The translations under genes and the position numbers were made by a program. The notes beneath the pieces are model-generated. The model worked only from the letters and a program-made list of their open reading frames with translations. It was not told the origin of the DNA and made no database searches. Shown piece after piece: positions 16,554 through 26,665 of a stretch of DNA of 64,000 nucleotides; the stretch's first letter is position 1, and every line of letters starts with the position of its first letter. The stretch comes from Bacillota bacterium. GTDB taxonomy: Bacteria > Bacillota > Desulfotomaculia > Desulfotomaculales > Desulforudaceae. The stretch covers positions 1 to 64,000 of the forward strand of contig JBFLXL010000008.1 in NCBI GenBank assembly GCA_040757205.1. Reading direction: 5' to 3'.

Positions 16554-16961
16554 ATGGACAGCTACATATTCCCGGCCGTTTTTGAGCCGGGGGAAATCAA
16601 GGGGTACATCGTAACCTTTCCCGACCTGCCGGGGTGCGTCACCGAGGGTGACACTCTGGAAGAAGCCCTCAGAATGGCCAGGGATGCATTGGAGCTTCAC
16701 CTGTACGGTATGGAGGAGGACGGGGATGAAATCCCGGGCCCGACTCCTCCTGAGAAAGTCGGCGTTCTCAAGGGCGCTTTCGTCGTCCCCATTGAGGCGT
16801 GGATGCCGCTGGTTAGGGACGAGATGGCCAACAGGTCGGTGAAGAAGACCCTGACCATCCCCAAGTGGCTCAACGACCTGGCCGAGGAGAGGCAGGTCAA
16901 CTTCTCGCATATTTTGCAGACCGCTTTGAAGGAACGTTTGGGGATTAGGAATTATCCGTAG
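16554..16961 (+). CDS. hicB: HicB antitoxin with C-terminal RHH domain
   Basis: 135 residues. The N-terminal degraded RNase H-like HicB fold is shown by FPAVFEPGEIKGYIVTFPDL followed by PGCVTEGDTLEEALRMARDA. The C-terminus (KKTLTIPKWLNDLAEERQVN to the end) is a ribbon-helix-helix DNA-binding domain for autoregulation. It forms a translationally linked pair with hicA. An intact toxin-antitoxin unit inside a region of broken genes suggests it is retained by selection or addiction. Confidence 0.95.
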   Translation: MDSYIFPAVFEPGEIKGYIVTFPDLPGCVTEGDTLEEALRMARDALELHLYGMEEDGDEIPGPTPPEKVGVLKGAFVVPIEAWMPLVRDEMANRSVKKTLTIPKWLNDLAEERQVNFSHILQTALKERLGIRNYP

Positions 16962-17023
16962 TGGTGACAGCCGAGATTGTTGGTGCGCCTTGTAAACTTC
17001 TACGCAGACGCCACTAGAGACGG

Positions 17024-17401
17024 ATGCGCCGGCTGATTCTGAGCGTTCGTCGGGGGTGCCCCTTCTATGCGGGGCGGCATGGGGGCGCGGCAGCGCAGAG
17101 ACTTGGCCGAGCGGCTGGCGGGGATACCGGACGGGGAAGAGCGGGTACTCATCGCCACCGGCAGGTACATCGGCGAGGGTTTCGACGACCCCCGGCTCGA
17201 CACCCTGTTCCTGGTGATCCGATCTCCTGGCGGGGTACGCTGCAGCAGTACGCGGGCCGACTGCACCGGCTGAACCACGGCAAGCCGGTGGTGCGGATCT
17301 ACGACTATGTGGATGAGCGGGTGCCGGTATTGTTGCGGATGTACGAAAAGCGGCTGAAGGGTTACGGCGCCATCGGCTACCGGGTGAGGGACGGCTGCTA
17401 G
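17024..17401 (+). pseudogene. Superfamily 2 helicase C-terminal fragment
   Basis: Pieces of one helicase C-terminal domain appear in two frames. One frame reads GARQRRDLAERLAGIP and VLIATGRYIGEGFDDPRLDT (17085-17210). The other continues WRGTLQQYAGRLHRL and ends in KPVVRIYDYVDERVPVL and a stop at 17401. The frame changes near 17215-17230. The motif V and VI-like segments (IGEGFDDPRLD, QQYAGRLHRL) are clear. The N-terminal motor domain is missing. This is a frameshifted remnant. Confidence 0.75.
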
Positions 17402-17668
17402 CGGGTAGCGGGAGAACAAGACCTGGTTGTTGTTGACCACGCACAGTCCGGACTTGATCAGTCGTCTGCCGGTTGGATGCTTTGCGGACGCAACGGCTGT
17501 AAGGGCTATCCCCCTTGTTATCGGCCTGAGGTGTATTGGGCGAAGAGTAAATCAGGGGTGCGGTGCGCCGGAGGTGAAAAATGCAGGAAGGAAATTGCAG
17601 GCGCAACAAGGGGTGCCGCCGCATCCACGACGTCGAGTTCGCCATCCTCGATGCGGGCGGTCAGCACG
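17402..17668. other. Gap with no recognised gene
   Basis: Only short frames are seen. A plus-strand stretch reads MLCGRNGCKGYPPCYRPEVY with several cysteines and could be a scrap of a zinc-ribbon protein. Nothing firm can be said. Confidence 0.3.
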
Positions 17669-17717
17669 GTTACTTGTTATCAAGTGACTGACAGTCCCCG
17701 GTGCAGCCGCTGCACCC
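17669..17717. repeat. 49-bp dispersed repeat, copy 1 (end of mocR)
   Basis: This segment, centred on the palindrome acttgttatcaagt, is shared with 25438-25486 with about five differences. Here it overlaps the last codons and stop of the MocR gene (minus-strand VQRLHRGLSVT-stop). Confidence 0.75.
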
Positions 17718-19158
17718 CGGCGGCGATCCGCTCCGGTTCCAGGTGCCCGTATCCCAGGATTACTTTGTGCCGGTGCCGTCCCTTCTCGAGGGCGTGCCGC
17801 TCCACCGGGTAAACCCGGACCCCCTCTTGTTCTAGCCGGGCAAGCAACTCCTCGGTGAAGTCCACCCCCGGGAACTCAACCACCAGGTGCAGTCCGGTGG
17901 AGTCGCCGCTGACCGTGTGCGCGCCGGGGAAATGGCGGCCCAAGGCCTCCTTGGTGGCCCGCCGCCGTGCGGCGTACACCCGCTTCATTCGGTTGATGTG
18001 CCGCTCGAGCCGGCCGTCGTCGATGAGGCGGGCCAGCGCCAACTGGTCGAGCGACGGGGTGTGGATGTCCGCGTAGCGTTTGAGCTCGCGGCAGCGCACC
18101 ATCAGCTCCGGGGGGAGGATGACGTAGCCCAGGCGCAGGGCCGGGGCCAGCACTTTGCTGAAGGACCCGGCGTAGATGACCCGCTCCGGGTCAAGCGAAT
18201 GCAGGGTGCTCAAGGGCGGCCCCTCGTGGCGGAACTCGCTGTCGTAATCGTCTTCCACGATGAAACAGTCCTTATCGCGGGCGTAGGCGATGAGTTCGAT
18301 GCGGCGCTGCACCGGCAGGATGCCGCCCAGGGGGAACTGGTGGGACGGGGTGACGTAGACGAAGCGGGGGCTTGCGTCCGCCGGCAGGAGCGCGGTGTCA
18401 AGGCCGTGGGCGTCGACGGGCACGGGGATGAAGCGGTACCCGGCGCCGGCGAATATCCGCTGCATGCCGATGTTGACCGGGTCCTCCACCACTGCCGCGG
18501 CGTCCGGCAGATAGAGAAGTTTGGCCACCAGCGCCAGACCCTGCGTCGCCCCGGTGGTGATCAGCAGCCGGTTGGGGTTGCACATGAGGCCCCGCGCCCG
18601 GAAGAGGTACCCGGCCAACGCGCGCCGCAGCTCCGGGCGGCCTTCCGGGCGGTCGTACATCAGCAGGGACCCCGGGGCGTCCAGGCAGACCTCGTGGACG
18701 AGCCGGCCCCACTTTTTGAGCGGGAAAACGTCCACCGCCGGGATCCCGGAGCGGAAGTCGATGAGGTCTTTGGGCGCATCCGCTGCAGGGGGCGGCGGGT
18801 TCCCCGGCGGGTGCCCGGCAAGGATCCCGCTGGGTATGCCAGCGGGCATGTGGGCGGGCCTCCAGGCGGGCGTCCGGGAGGGGGCCGGGGGCTTCCCCCC
18901 AAGCCGCCCCAGGCTGGCCCCGGCCGCCACCCGGGTGCCCGAGCCCTGCCGTCCCTCGAGGTACCCCTCGGCGGTCAAGAGGCCGTAAGCCTCGAGCACC
19001 ACGTTCCGGGAGACCCCCAGCACCGTGGCCAGCTCCCGCGTCGAGGGGAGCCGCTCGCCGGCCGTGATTCTCCCCTCCAGGATCAAGTCCCGCAGCCGGA
19101 TGTAGACCTGCCGGAAGAGGGGGGTGGGGTCGCCCCTGGTGACCGTGATGCCCAGCAT
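17680..19158 (-). CDS. MocR/PdxR-type GntR regulator with aminotransferase domain
   Basis: 492 residues. The N-terminal winged helix (RQVYIRLRDLILEGRITAGE, LPSTRELATVLGVSRNVVLEAY) is GntR-type. A Pro/Gly linker (about 80-125) leads to a class I aminotransferase-like domain. That domain has a PLP lysine region GSFSKVLAPALRLGYVILPP, with the Lys in GSFSK, and VEDDYDSEF. Such proteins bind PLP and often act on vitamin B6, amino-acid or transporter genes. It is divergent from an EamA exporter at 19252. The shared intergenic region has two tggtaccat boxes, so that transporter is the likely target. Confidence 0.92.
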   Translation of the reverse strand: MLGITVTRGDPTPLFRQVYIRLRDLILEGRITAGERLPSTRELATVLGVSRNVVLEAYGLLTAEGYLEGRQGSGTRVAAGASLGRLGGKPPAPSRTPAWRPAHMPAGIPSGILAGHPPGNPPPPAADAPKDLIDFRSGIPAVDVFPLKKWGRLVHEVCLDAPGSLLMYDRPEGRPELRRALAGYLFRARGLMCNPNRLLITTGATQGLALVAKLLYLPDAAAVVEDPVNIGMQRIFAGAGYRFIPVPVDAHGLDTALLPADASPRFVYVTPSHQFPLGGILPVQRRIELIAYARDKDCFIVEDDYDSEFRHEGPPLSTLHSLDPERVIYAGSFSKVLAPALRLGYVILPPELMVRCRELKRYADIHTPSLDQLALARLIDDGRLERHINRMKRVYAARRRATKEALGRHFPGAHTVSGDSTGLHLVVEFPGVDFTEELLARLEQEGVRVYPVERHALEKGRHRHKVILGYGHLEPERIAAGVQRLHRGLSVT

Positions 19159-19183
19159 CTTCGACCGCCTCCAACAACCAAAG

Positions 19184-19243
19184 TGGTACCATCAAAAACG
19201 TCTTGAAGTGGAACTTCTGCGACCACTCCGCCGATGGTACCAT
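19184..19243. promoter_or_regulatory. Paired tggtaccat boxes between mocR and eamA
   Basis: TGGTACCAT at 19184-19192 and ATGGTACCAT at 19234-19243 lie 50 bp apart between two divergent genes. Direct repeats spaced by helical turns are typical MocR operators. This assignment is inference from position. Confidence 0.6.
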
Positions 19244-19251
19244 TATAGCCG

Positions 19252-20190
19252 ATGAAGACGAACGTTTCCGCCTACCTTTGCTTGGCCGCGGCGATGGCCC
19301 TCGCCGGCAGCTCGGTGGTGGCCGGCAAGGTCCTCACCCAGCAGCTCCCGGTGTTTCTGGCCGCGGCCGCGAGCCTCCTGACGGCCCTGCTGGTGCTGCT
19401 CCCCCTCGCCTGGAAGATCGGCGGGGGGCTTTGGAACGTCCCCAAAAATGACCTGAAGCTGCTCGCCCTTCAGGCGCTGACCGGCATGGTTGGGTTCCGG
19501 ATCTTTCTGTTGTACGGCCTGAAGACCACTTCCGCGGCCGCAGGAGGGATCATCACCAGCACGATGCCGGCGGTGGTGGGGCTCATTTCGTTTCTGGTGC
19601 TGCGGGAGAAACCCACGTGGCACAAGGTCGGCGGCATTGCGGCGGTGGTGGCGGCGGTGCTCGTCCTCAACCAGGCGGGCCGGTCGGGAGTGGGAGACTG
19701 GTCGTTCTGGGGGAACGTCCTCGTCTTCTTGGCGGTACTGGGGGAAGCCCTGTTTGTAATTCTACAGAAGTGGATCTCCAAGGAGACCCTGGCGCTGACC
19801 CGTACGGCTCTGGTCAGCTTGTTCGGCTTTATCTTCTTTTTGCCGTTCGCCGTCTACGAGGGGCTCAAGTTCGACTTCGCGGCCCTGGGTTGGGTGGATT
19901 GTCTCGTGGTGGTCTACTACGGGGTGGTCGTGACGGCACTCGCGTACATCCTTTTCTACAAGGGGGCGGCGGCCGTGCCGGCCACCACCGTCGGGGTGTT
20001 CGGCGGGTTCATGCCGATAGCGAGCGTGCTGCTCTCCAGCCTGATTCTGGGCGAAGTGCTGTTGTTTCAACACCTGTTGAGCCTGGGCCTGGTGGTGGCT
20101 GGGATCGTTTTGATCGCGGCGGGTCCGGAAACGGATCACCTTCTCCCCGCTGCGTTCGGACAGAAGCGGCGTCGTCGAGAGAACAATTGA
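19252..20190 (+). CDS. EamA-family (DMT) exporter
   Basis: 312 residues, ten hydrophobic segments in two EamA repeats. The first begins AYLCLAAAMALAGSSVVAGK and the second SFWGNVLVFLAVLGEALFVI. Drug/metabolite transporters of this type export amino acids or related metabolites across the membrane. The start ATG has no Shine-Dalgarno and lies 8 bp after the second tggtaccat box, so a leaderless or very short leader transcript is possible. MocR control is likely from the divergent arrangement. Confidence 0.9.
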   Translation: MKTNVSAYLCLAAAMALAGSSVVAGKVLTQQLPVFLAAAASLLTALLVLLPLAWKIGGGLWNVPKNDLKLLALQALTGMVGFRIFLLYGLKTTSAAAGGIITSTMPAVVGLISFLVLREKPTWHKVGGIAAVVAAVLVLNQAGRSGVGDWSFWGNVLVFLAVLGEALFVILQKWISKETLALTRTALVSLFGFIFFLPFAVYEGLKFDFAALGWVDCLVVVYYGVVVTALAYILFYKGAAAVPATTVGVFGGFMPIASVLLSSLILGEVLLFQHLLSLGLVVAGIVLIAAGPETDHLLPAAFGQKRRRRENN

Positions 20191-20360
20191 CAATACGCGG
20201 GATCTAAGCGGCCGGGATATTCGAAAGGCTTTGAGACTTTTCCGGAAGTCAAATCCGCCGCGGCCAACTGCTCAACCGTGGCACGCACCGCGCCAGGAAT
20301 CACGGATAACCGTTCCCGGTCATCCTCGTTTTCGAGCTGGATTTCCTCAAAACTGCTCAA
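20136..20360 (-). CDS. Small ORF coupled to the SWIM gene
   Basis: 74 residues from TTG 20360, which lies inside the end of the SWIM gene (…TTGAGCAGTTTTGA). The first 57 residues (FEEIQLENEDDRERLSVIPG, then AVRATVEQLAAADLTSGK) cover DNA used by no other gene and look folded, with acidic helices. The last part runs antisense into the EamA gene. I do not recognise it. It may be a real partner of the unusual C-terminal extension encoded just upstream, or a remnant. Confidence 0.4.
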   Translation of the reverse strand: MSSFEEIQLENEDDRERLSVIPGAVRATVEQLAAADLTSGKVSKPFEYPGRLDPAYCQLFSRRRRFCPNAAGRR

Positions 20361-21756
20361 GCACCAGGCAAAGGTATCCGATTTCCCGGTTCAACTTGAC
20401 CCTCCCGCCCTGGTAGATACTCTTTCTGACCAGGTAGGTAGATGTCTGCATCTCTTCGGCGATTTGCCGAGTTGTAAAACCCATTGACTGCAGGAGCATC
20501 GCTTCCAGCACCATCAACCGGGCCGACTTCTCTTTTTCCCTTGCCTCTTGATAGTATTTTTCCGTCTCGGCCTTCCGTTTCAGCCTGTTCGCCTCGGCCC
20601 GCCGCTTCCTTTCCGCCGCGATCAGCCGCCGGTCATGGTCGGTAAGCCCGGTCTCAAACCGCCATTTGACCTGAGCAAAAGTTATTGCGGGCGATCTCAG
20701 CAGGCTCCCGGCCCGGGACATTACCGCGCCGATGAAGTCACTGCTCCGGTTCGCCAGCAGACTGTCGATGTATCTCTGCAACATTCTGGACTGGGAGCGG
20801 TACATTTCTTCAAAACTTTCGTGTACGCCGCCATCTCTATTCAGTCTCTTGTCCCGCCGTCTGATCCGCACCGCCTTGCTGCGGGCGCGCACCGCGACCA
20901 CCCGGTAATATTCCCGCAACGCCTGCAAGTACGCGTCGGGGTCGGGCTGGGCGAACGGAGGCGGGACAAGCGCCTTCAAGACGGCTTCCAACCGGGCGTC
21001 GGCAGCGTCCGGCGACAGGCGGGCCCGGCGGTCCCATTCCTCTCCGCCGTCCCAAAAGTGCTGCTGTTCGCCGGCCGTGAGCGTCCAATATTCCGGATCA
21101 TCGCCGCCGGCCGCCGCACCGGAATCTGCCGCATACTCCGCCGCCGGCCCGGTGGTGGACACCGCCGCTCCTGCCGCCGCCCCCGCTGCCCTTGCCGCCG
21201 CCCCCGCCCCAGCCGCCCCGCCAGCCCATTGCTCCCGAAGCGCCGCCAGAAGCGCTTCGCGGGAACGGCCGCGCAGTTCAAAAATCAGGAACGGATTCTG
21301 ATCGAACTCCCGGGCCAGCACGTAATGCACGGCGGCGATGTGCTTGCACGGATTCGCCCAGTCCGGACAGGAACACTCGGCCTGCAGTTCCCGGGGCGAA
21401 AACGGTAAAAGGTGGCAATCGGCGGCCACAAAAGCCTGCTCGATCTCCGCCGGCATCTCCCCGGCCAGCAAGCGGGCGGCAAAATCGGCCCGGCCGGCCA
21501 TGACCTTGATTGCCTTTTTCCAGGCGGCGTTCGGCAAAGTGTCGATCCGCATGTACACATGGTAGGGGCGCGGGCGGGAACCCCGCACCTGCGCTTTCAC
21601 CAGGCCGGCACCCAGCAAGATCTCCTGCACGCGGCCGCTGCGGGCATAAGTGCGGCCCCGCTGCAACCGGCCGGCCCAGCCGAACGACTGCAGCACGGCA
21701 ACCCAGCGTTGCCCCCACCAACTCACTCCAAATTCCTGGCGTCGCGCCATCTCCAT
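20347..21756 (-). CDS. SWIM zinc-finger protein with C-terminal HTH extension
   Basis: 469 residues. The SWIM finger CxCxnCxH is present as CSCPDWANPCKH near residue 130. The N-terminus (EFGVSWWGQRWVAVLQSFGW, LQRGRTYARSGRVQEI) is typical of bacterial SWIM proteins found beside SNF2 helicases. Residues about 185-225 are an Ala/Gly-rich linker. After the usual end of such proteins (near residue 290) it continues about 180 residues. These are a basic region, a charged coiled coil (AAERKRRAEANRLKRKAETE) and a likely helix-turn-helix (MGFTTRQIAEEMQTSTYLVR). That extension is unusual and may be a fused module. It precedes or accompanies the SNF2 helicase at 21857 in the same direction, probably as one complex. 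Confidence 0.85.
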   Translation of the reverse strand: MEMARRQEFGVSWWGQRWVAVLQSFGWAGRLQRGRTYARSGRVQEILLGAGLVKAQVRGSRPRPYHVYMRIDTLPNAAWKKAIKVMAGRADFAARLLAGEMPAEIEQAFVAADCHLLPFSPRELQAECSCPDWANPCKHIAAVHYVLAREFDQNPFLIFELRGRSREALLAALREQWAGGAAGAGAAARAAGAAAGAAVSTTGPAAEYAADSGAAAGGDDPEYWTLTAGEQQHFWDGGEEWDRRARLSPDAADARLEAVLKALVPPPFAQPDPDAYLQALREYYRVVAVRARSKAVRIRRRDKRLNRDGGVHESFEEMYRSQSRMLQRYIDSLLANRSSDFIGAVMSRAGSLLRSPAITFAQVKWRFETGLTDHDRRLIAAERKRRAEANRLKRKAETEKYYQEAREKEKSARLMVLEAMLLQSMGFTTRQIAEEMQTSTYLVRKSIYQGGRVKLNREIGYLCLVLEQF

Positions 21757-21847
21757 CCCCCCTCCGCGCCTGGCGCCTGCTTCTGGATCGGCAGGCGATT
21801 CGTCCAGCGCCTCCGTGGACGTCGCGCCATCTCCATCTCCTCCCGCG
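21741..21847. repeat. 90-bp offset duplication before the SWIM gene
   Basis: The 17-bp segment gtcgcgccatctccatc at 21741 recurs at 21831. Each is followed within a short distance by gcgcctgcttc. The duplicated piece covers the start codon and ribosome-binding region of the SWIM gene. Confidence 0.7.
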
Positions 21848-21856
21848 GCGCCTGCT

Positions 21857-25237
<3,381 letters not shown>

Positions 25238-25382
25238 TCCCTAAATCCGGTCAACACCAACCAATATCCGCGATCCGCGCCCCGGTTCGCAAATTTAGCC
25301 CCATATCCCCAAACCATTGAAACTCCAAATGAATAGGTCTGGTTCAACGAACAAACTCGATTTCCTGCGGAGGTGAGAAATA

Positions 25383-25529
25383 ATGCGGCGTCTTTCGGAA
25401 GGTTTGCGCCAGACATCGGAAGGTTTGGGCCAGACGACGGTCACTTGTTATCAAGTGACCGAAAGCCCCCGGTGCGGCCGCTGCATGACGGATTGCCTGG
25501 TGGTATTCACCCAGGCGGTGATGAACAAA
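25383..25529 (+). other. Start-like sequence with short repeats, antisense side of sspH
   Basis: A plus-strand frame begins ATG 25383 after a strong GCGGAGGTGAG. It opens through a 20-bp tandem repeat (25395-25414 and 25416-25435) and the dispersed repeat (25438-25486), then runs antisense across sspH to 25817. A real short peptide is possible but unproven. The sspH strand is clearly the coding one beyond 25530. Confidence 0.3.
25438..25486. repeat. 49-bp dispersed repeat, copy 2
   Basis: Closely matches 17669-17717. On the minus strand it reads MQRPHRGLSVT-stop, against VQRLHRGLSVT-stop at the end of the MocR gene. It is probably a stranded piece of a MocR-type gene end. The central palindrome ggtcacttg-ttat-caagtgacc is perfect here. 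Confidence 0.7.
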
Positions 25530-25736
25530 TTACTGATGGCGTTGGGAGCGGCCCTCCTCGAGCTGGATCACCGGGACGTCGAAGATCTTTTCCCCGGTGC
25601 GGTTCAATGGTTTTACCCTCGCCCGGCGGTTTTCGGAGTCCAGTTCCTCGATCCAGACCGGAAAACCGTTCAGCAGCACCTCGATGGTGTCGTCGGCGGC
25701 GACGATCTCGCGGGCCCTTTCAAAGTCCATTTTCAT
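25530..25736 (-). CDS. sspH: Small acid-soluble spore protein, H type
   Basis: 68 residues. The sequence MDFERAREIVAADDTIEVLL followed by NGFPVWIEELDSENRRARVK matches the SspH pattern of an N-terminal helix, then xIEVLxNGxPVWIE and a strand with xxARVxPL. H-type SASPs are minor DNA-associated spore proteins made in the forespore. Two Met codons lie at the start, with GGGAG just before the first. It is strong evidence that the host forms endospores. It is monocistronic. Confidence 0.9.
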   Translation of the reverse strand: MKMDFERAREIVAADDTIEVLLNGFPVWIEELDSENRRARVKPLNRTGEKIFDVPVIQLEEGRSQRHQ

Positions 25737-25813
25737 TTCGCTCCCTTTTTTTATGGCTTTCCAGTGGGTTGGTGCTTAGGAGATAGTCTTCCCCGCCACC
25801 GGGAAAAAACATC

Positions 25814-25842
25814 TTGACAGGTTCGTAGAAGATTCATAATAT
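25814..25842 (+). promoter_or_regulatory. SigA promoter of riboswitch 1
   Basis: TTGACA at 25814-25819, 17-bp spacer, TAATAT at 25837-25842. It sits about 10 bp before the Mn2+ aptamer. An almost identical promoter (same boxes and spacer length) is found before riboswitch 3. Confidence 0.85.
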
Positions 25843-25849
25843 TAGGTTA

Positions 25850-26022
25850 AGTAGGGGGGAGTAGCTCTTAAGCAGCGGCGGACATCGTCAGCACGTCCTG
25901 CGTTAACGTGGGGCCGGTGCCGCAGATCAGGGCACAGAACGTATTTGTGCCTGATGAGCAAGACCTCTGCCAGGCGCGATGCTTTTAGACAAGCGTTCGT
26001 CCGGCAGGGGTCGTTTGTTTTA
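25850..26022 (+). ncRNA. yybP-ykoY Mn2+ riboswitch 1 with terminator
   Basis: Aptamer marks are GGGGGGAGTAGCTC near 25853-25866, CATCGTCAGCACG, and GAGCAAGACCTCTGCC at about 25956-25971. All are conserved in the yybP-ykoY class, known to bind Mn2+ and usually to switch gene expression on. The last block also starts a terminator stem: GACCTCTGCC (25962-25971) can pair with GGCAGGGGTC (26003-26012), then GTTTGTTTT follows. It is the first of two in series. No gene start follows it, only an orphan RBS at 26030-26036. Confidence 0.92.
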
Positions 26023-26087
26023 GTATCGGAAAGGAGATTGTCCAGGTTAGTATTTCGGAAGCTAAGCAAATATAACCCTGTATTGGG

Positions 26088-26262
26088 TTAAGTAGGGGGG
26101 AGTAGCTCCCGGCAGCGGCATCGTCAGCACGTCCTGCGTTAACGTGGGGCCGGTGCCGCGGATCAGGCGCACAAGACGTATTTTGTGCCTGATGAGCAAG
26201 ACCTCTGCCAGGCGCGATGCTTTTAGACAAGCGTTCGTCCGGTGGGGGTCGTTCGTTTTTTC
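26088..26262 (+). ncRNA. yybP-ykoY Mn2+ riboswitch 2 with terminator
   Basis: About 90 percent like riboswitch 1 and offset by about 240 bp. It has the same GGGGGGAGTAGCTC, CATCGTCAGCACGTCCTGCG and GATGAGCAAGACCTCTGCC blocks. Terminator arms are GACCTCTGCC (26200-26209) and GGTGGGGGTC (26241-26250), followed by GTTCGTTTTTT. No good separate promoter was seen before it. The two units may therefore share the promoter at 25814, giving a tandem gate for the UPF0324 gene at 26666. Confidence 0.92.
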
Positions 26263-26460
26263 TGATGAACGCAAAAACAGTGCCGGGAGGTGAGTAACGC
26301 CGATACTCAGGTGAAGGCGGCTTAAACGCCGTGCTCTTGTCGAGCGGGGGAACCTGCACGAATCCGAACCTTGACCCTTCAGGGAAATCTTACCGCCAAA
26401 GGAGGTGCCCGGCCCTTATTATCAGGGGATGCAGGGGATGAAAAAATAAACTTTAATTTT
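26263..26460 (+). promoter_or_regulatory. Structured leader of unknown class
   Basis: Between riboswitch 2 and the first gene is about 200 bp with clear helices (GGCGGCTT/AACGCC and similar). The short blocks GCGGGGGAACC and GAATCCGAACC recall parts of the ydaO/yuaA c-di-AMP riboswitch. The order and remaining core do not match well. It could be an unusual or degenerate riboswitch. Confidence 0.35.
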
Positions 26461-26477
26461 GTGATGGAGGTATTGCC

Positions 26478-26609
26478 GTGTCTCAAGCTACTTTAAACCC
26501 GGTAAATGCAAATTATGTTGAAGGCATTCGCAAGGCTCTCCCGGGCTTGATTCTGGTGGCCGCGCTGGGCGGGTTCGCCTTCTGGGCGGACGGTTACATA
26601 TTTATGTGA
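26478..26609 (+). CDS. Small single-TM protein, 43 residues
   Basis: GTG at 26478 with the RBS GATGGAGG eight bases upstream; stop at 26607-26609. The peptide has a polar start (SQATLNPVNANYVEGIRKAL) and one membrane segment (PGLILVAALGGFAFWADGYI). The pattern resembles the N-terminus of UPF0324 proteins, so it is either a truncated paralogue or a small subunit of the next gene product. It is the first gene after the tandem riboswitches. The gap to the next start is 56 bp. Confidence 0.6.
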   Translation: MSQATLNPVNANYVEGIRKALPGLILVAALGGFAFWADGYIFM

Positions 26610-26665
26610 AACATTTTCTCATAGGTCCCAAAAATATTCCTTAATTAACGGGGGTGTGATAAGAA

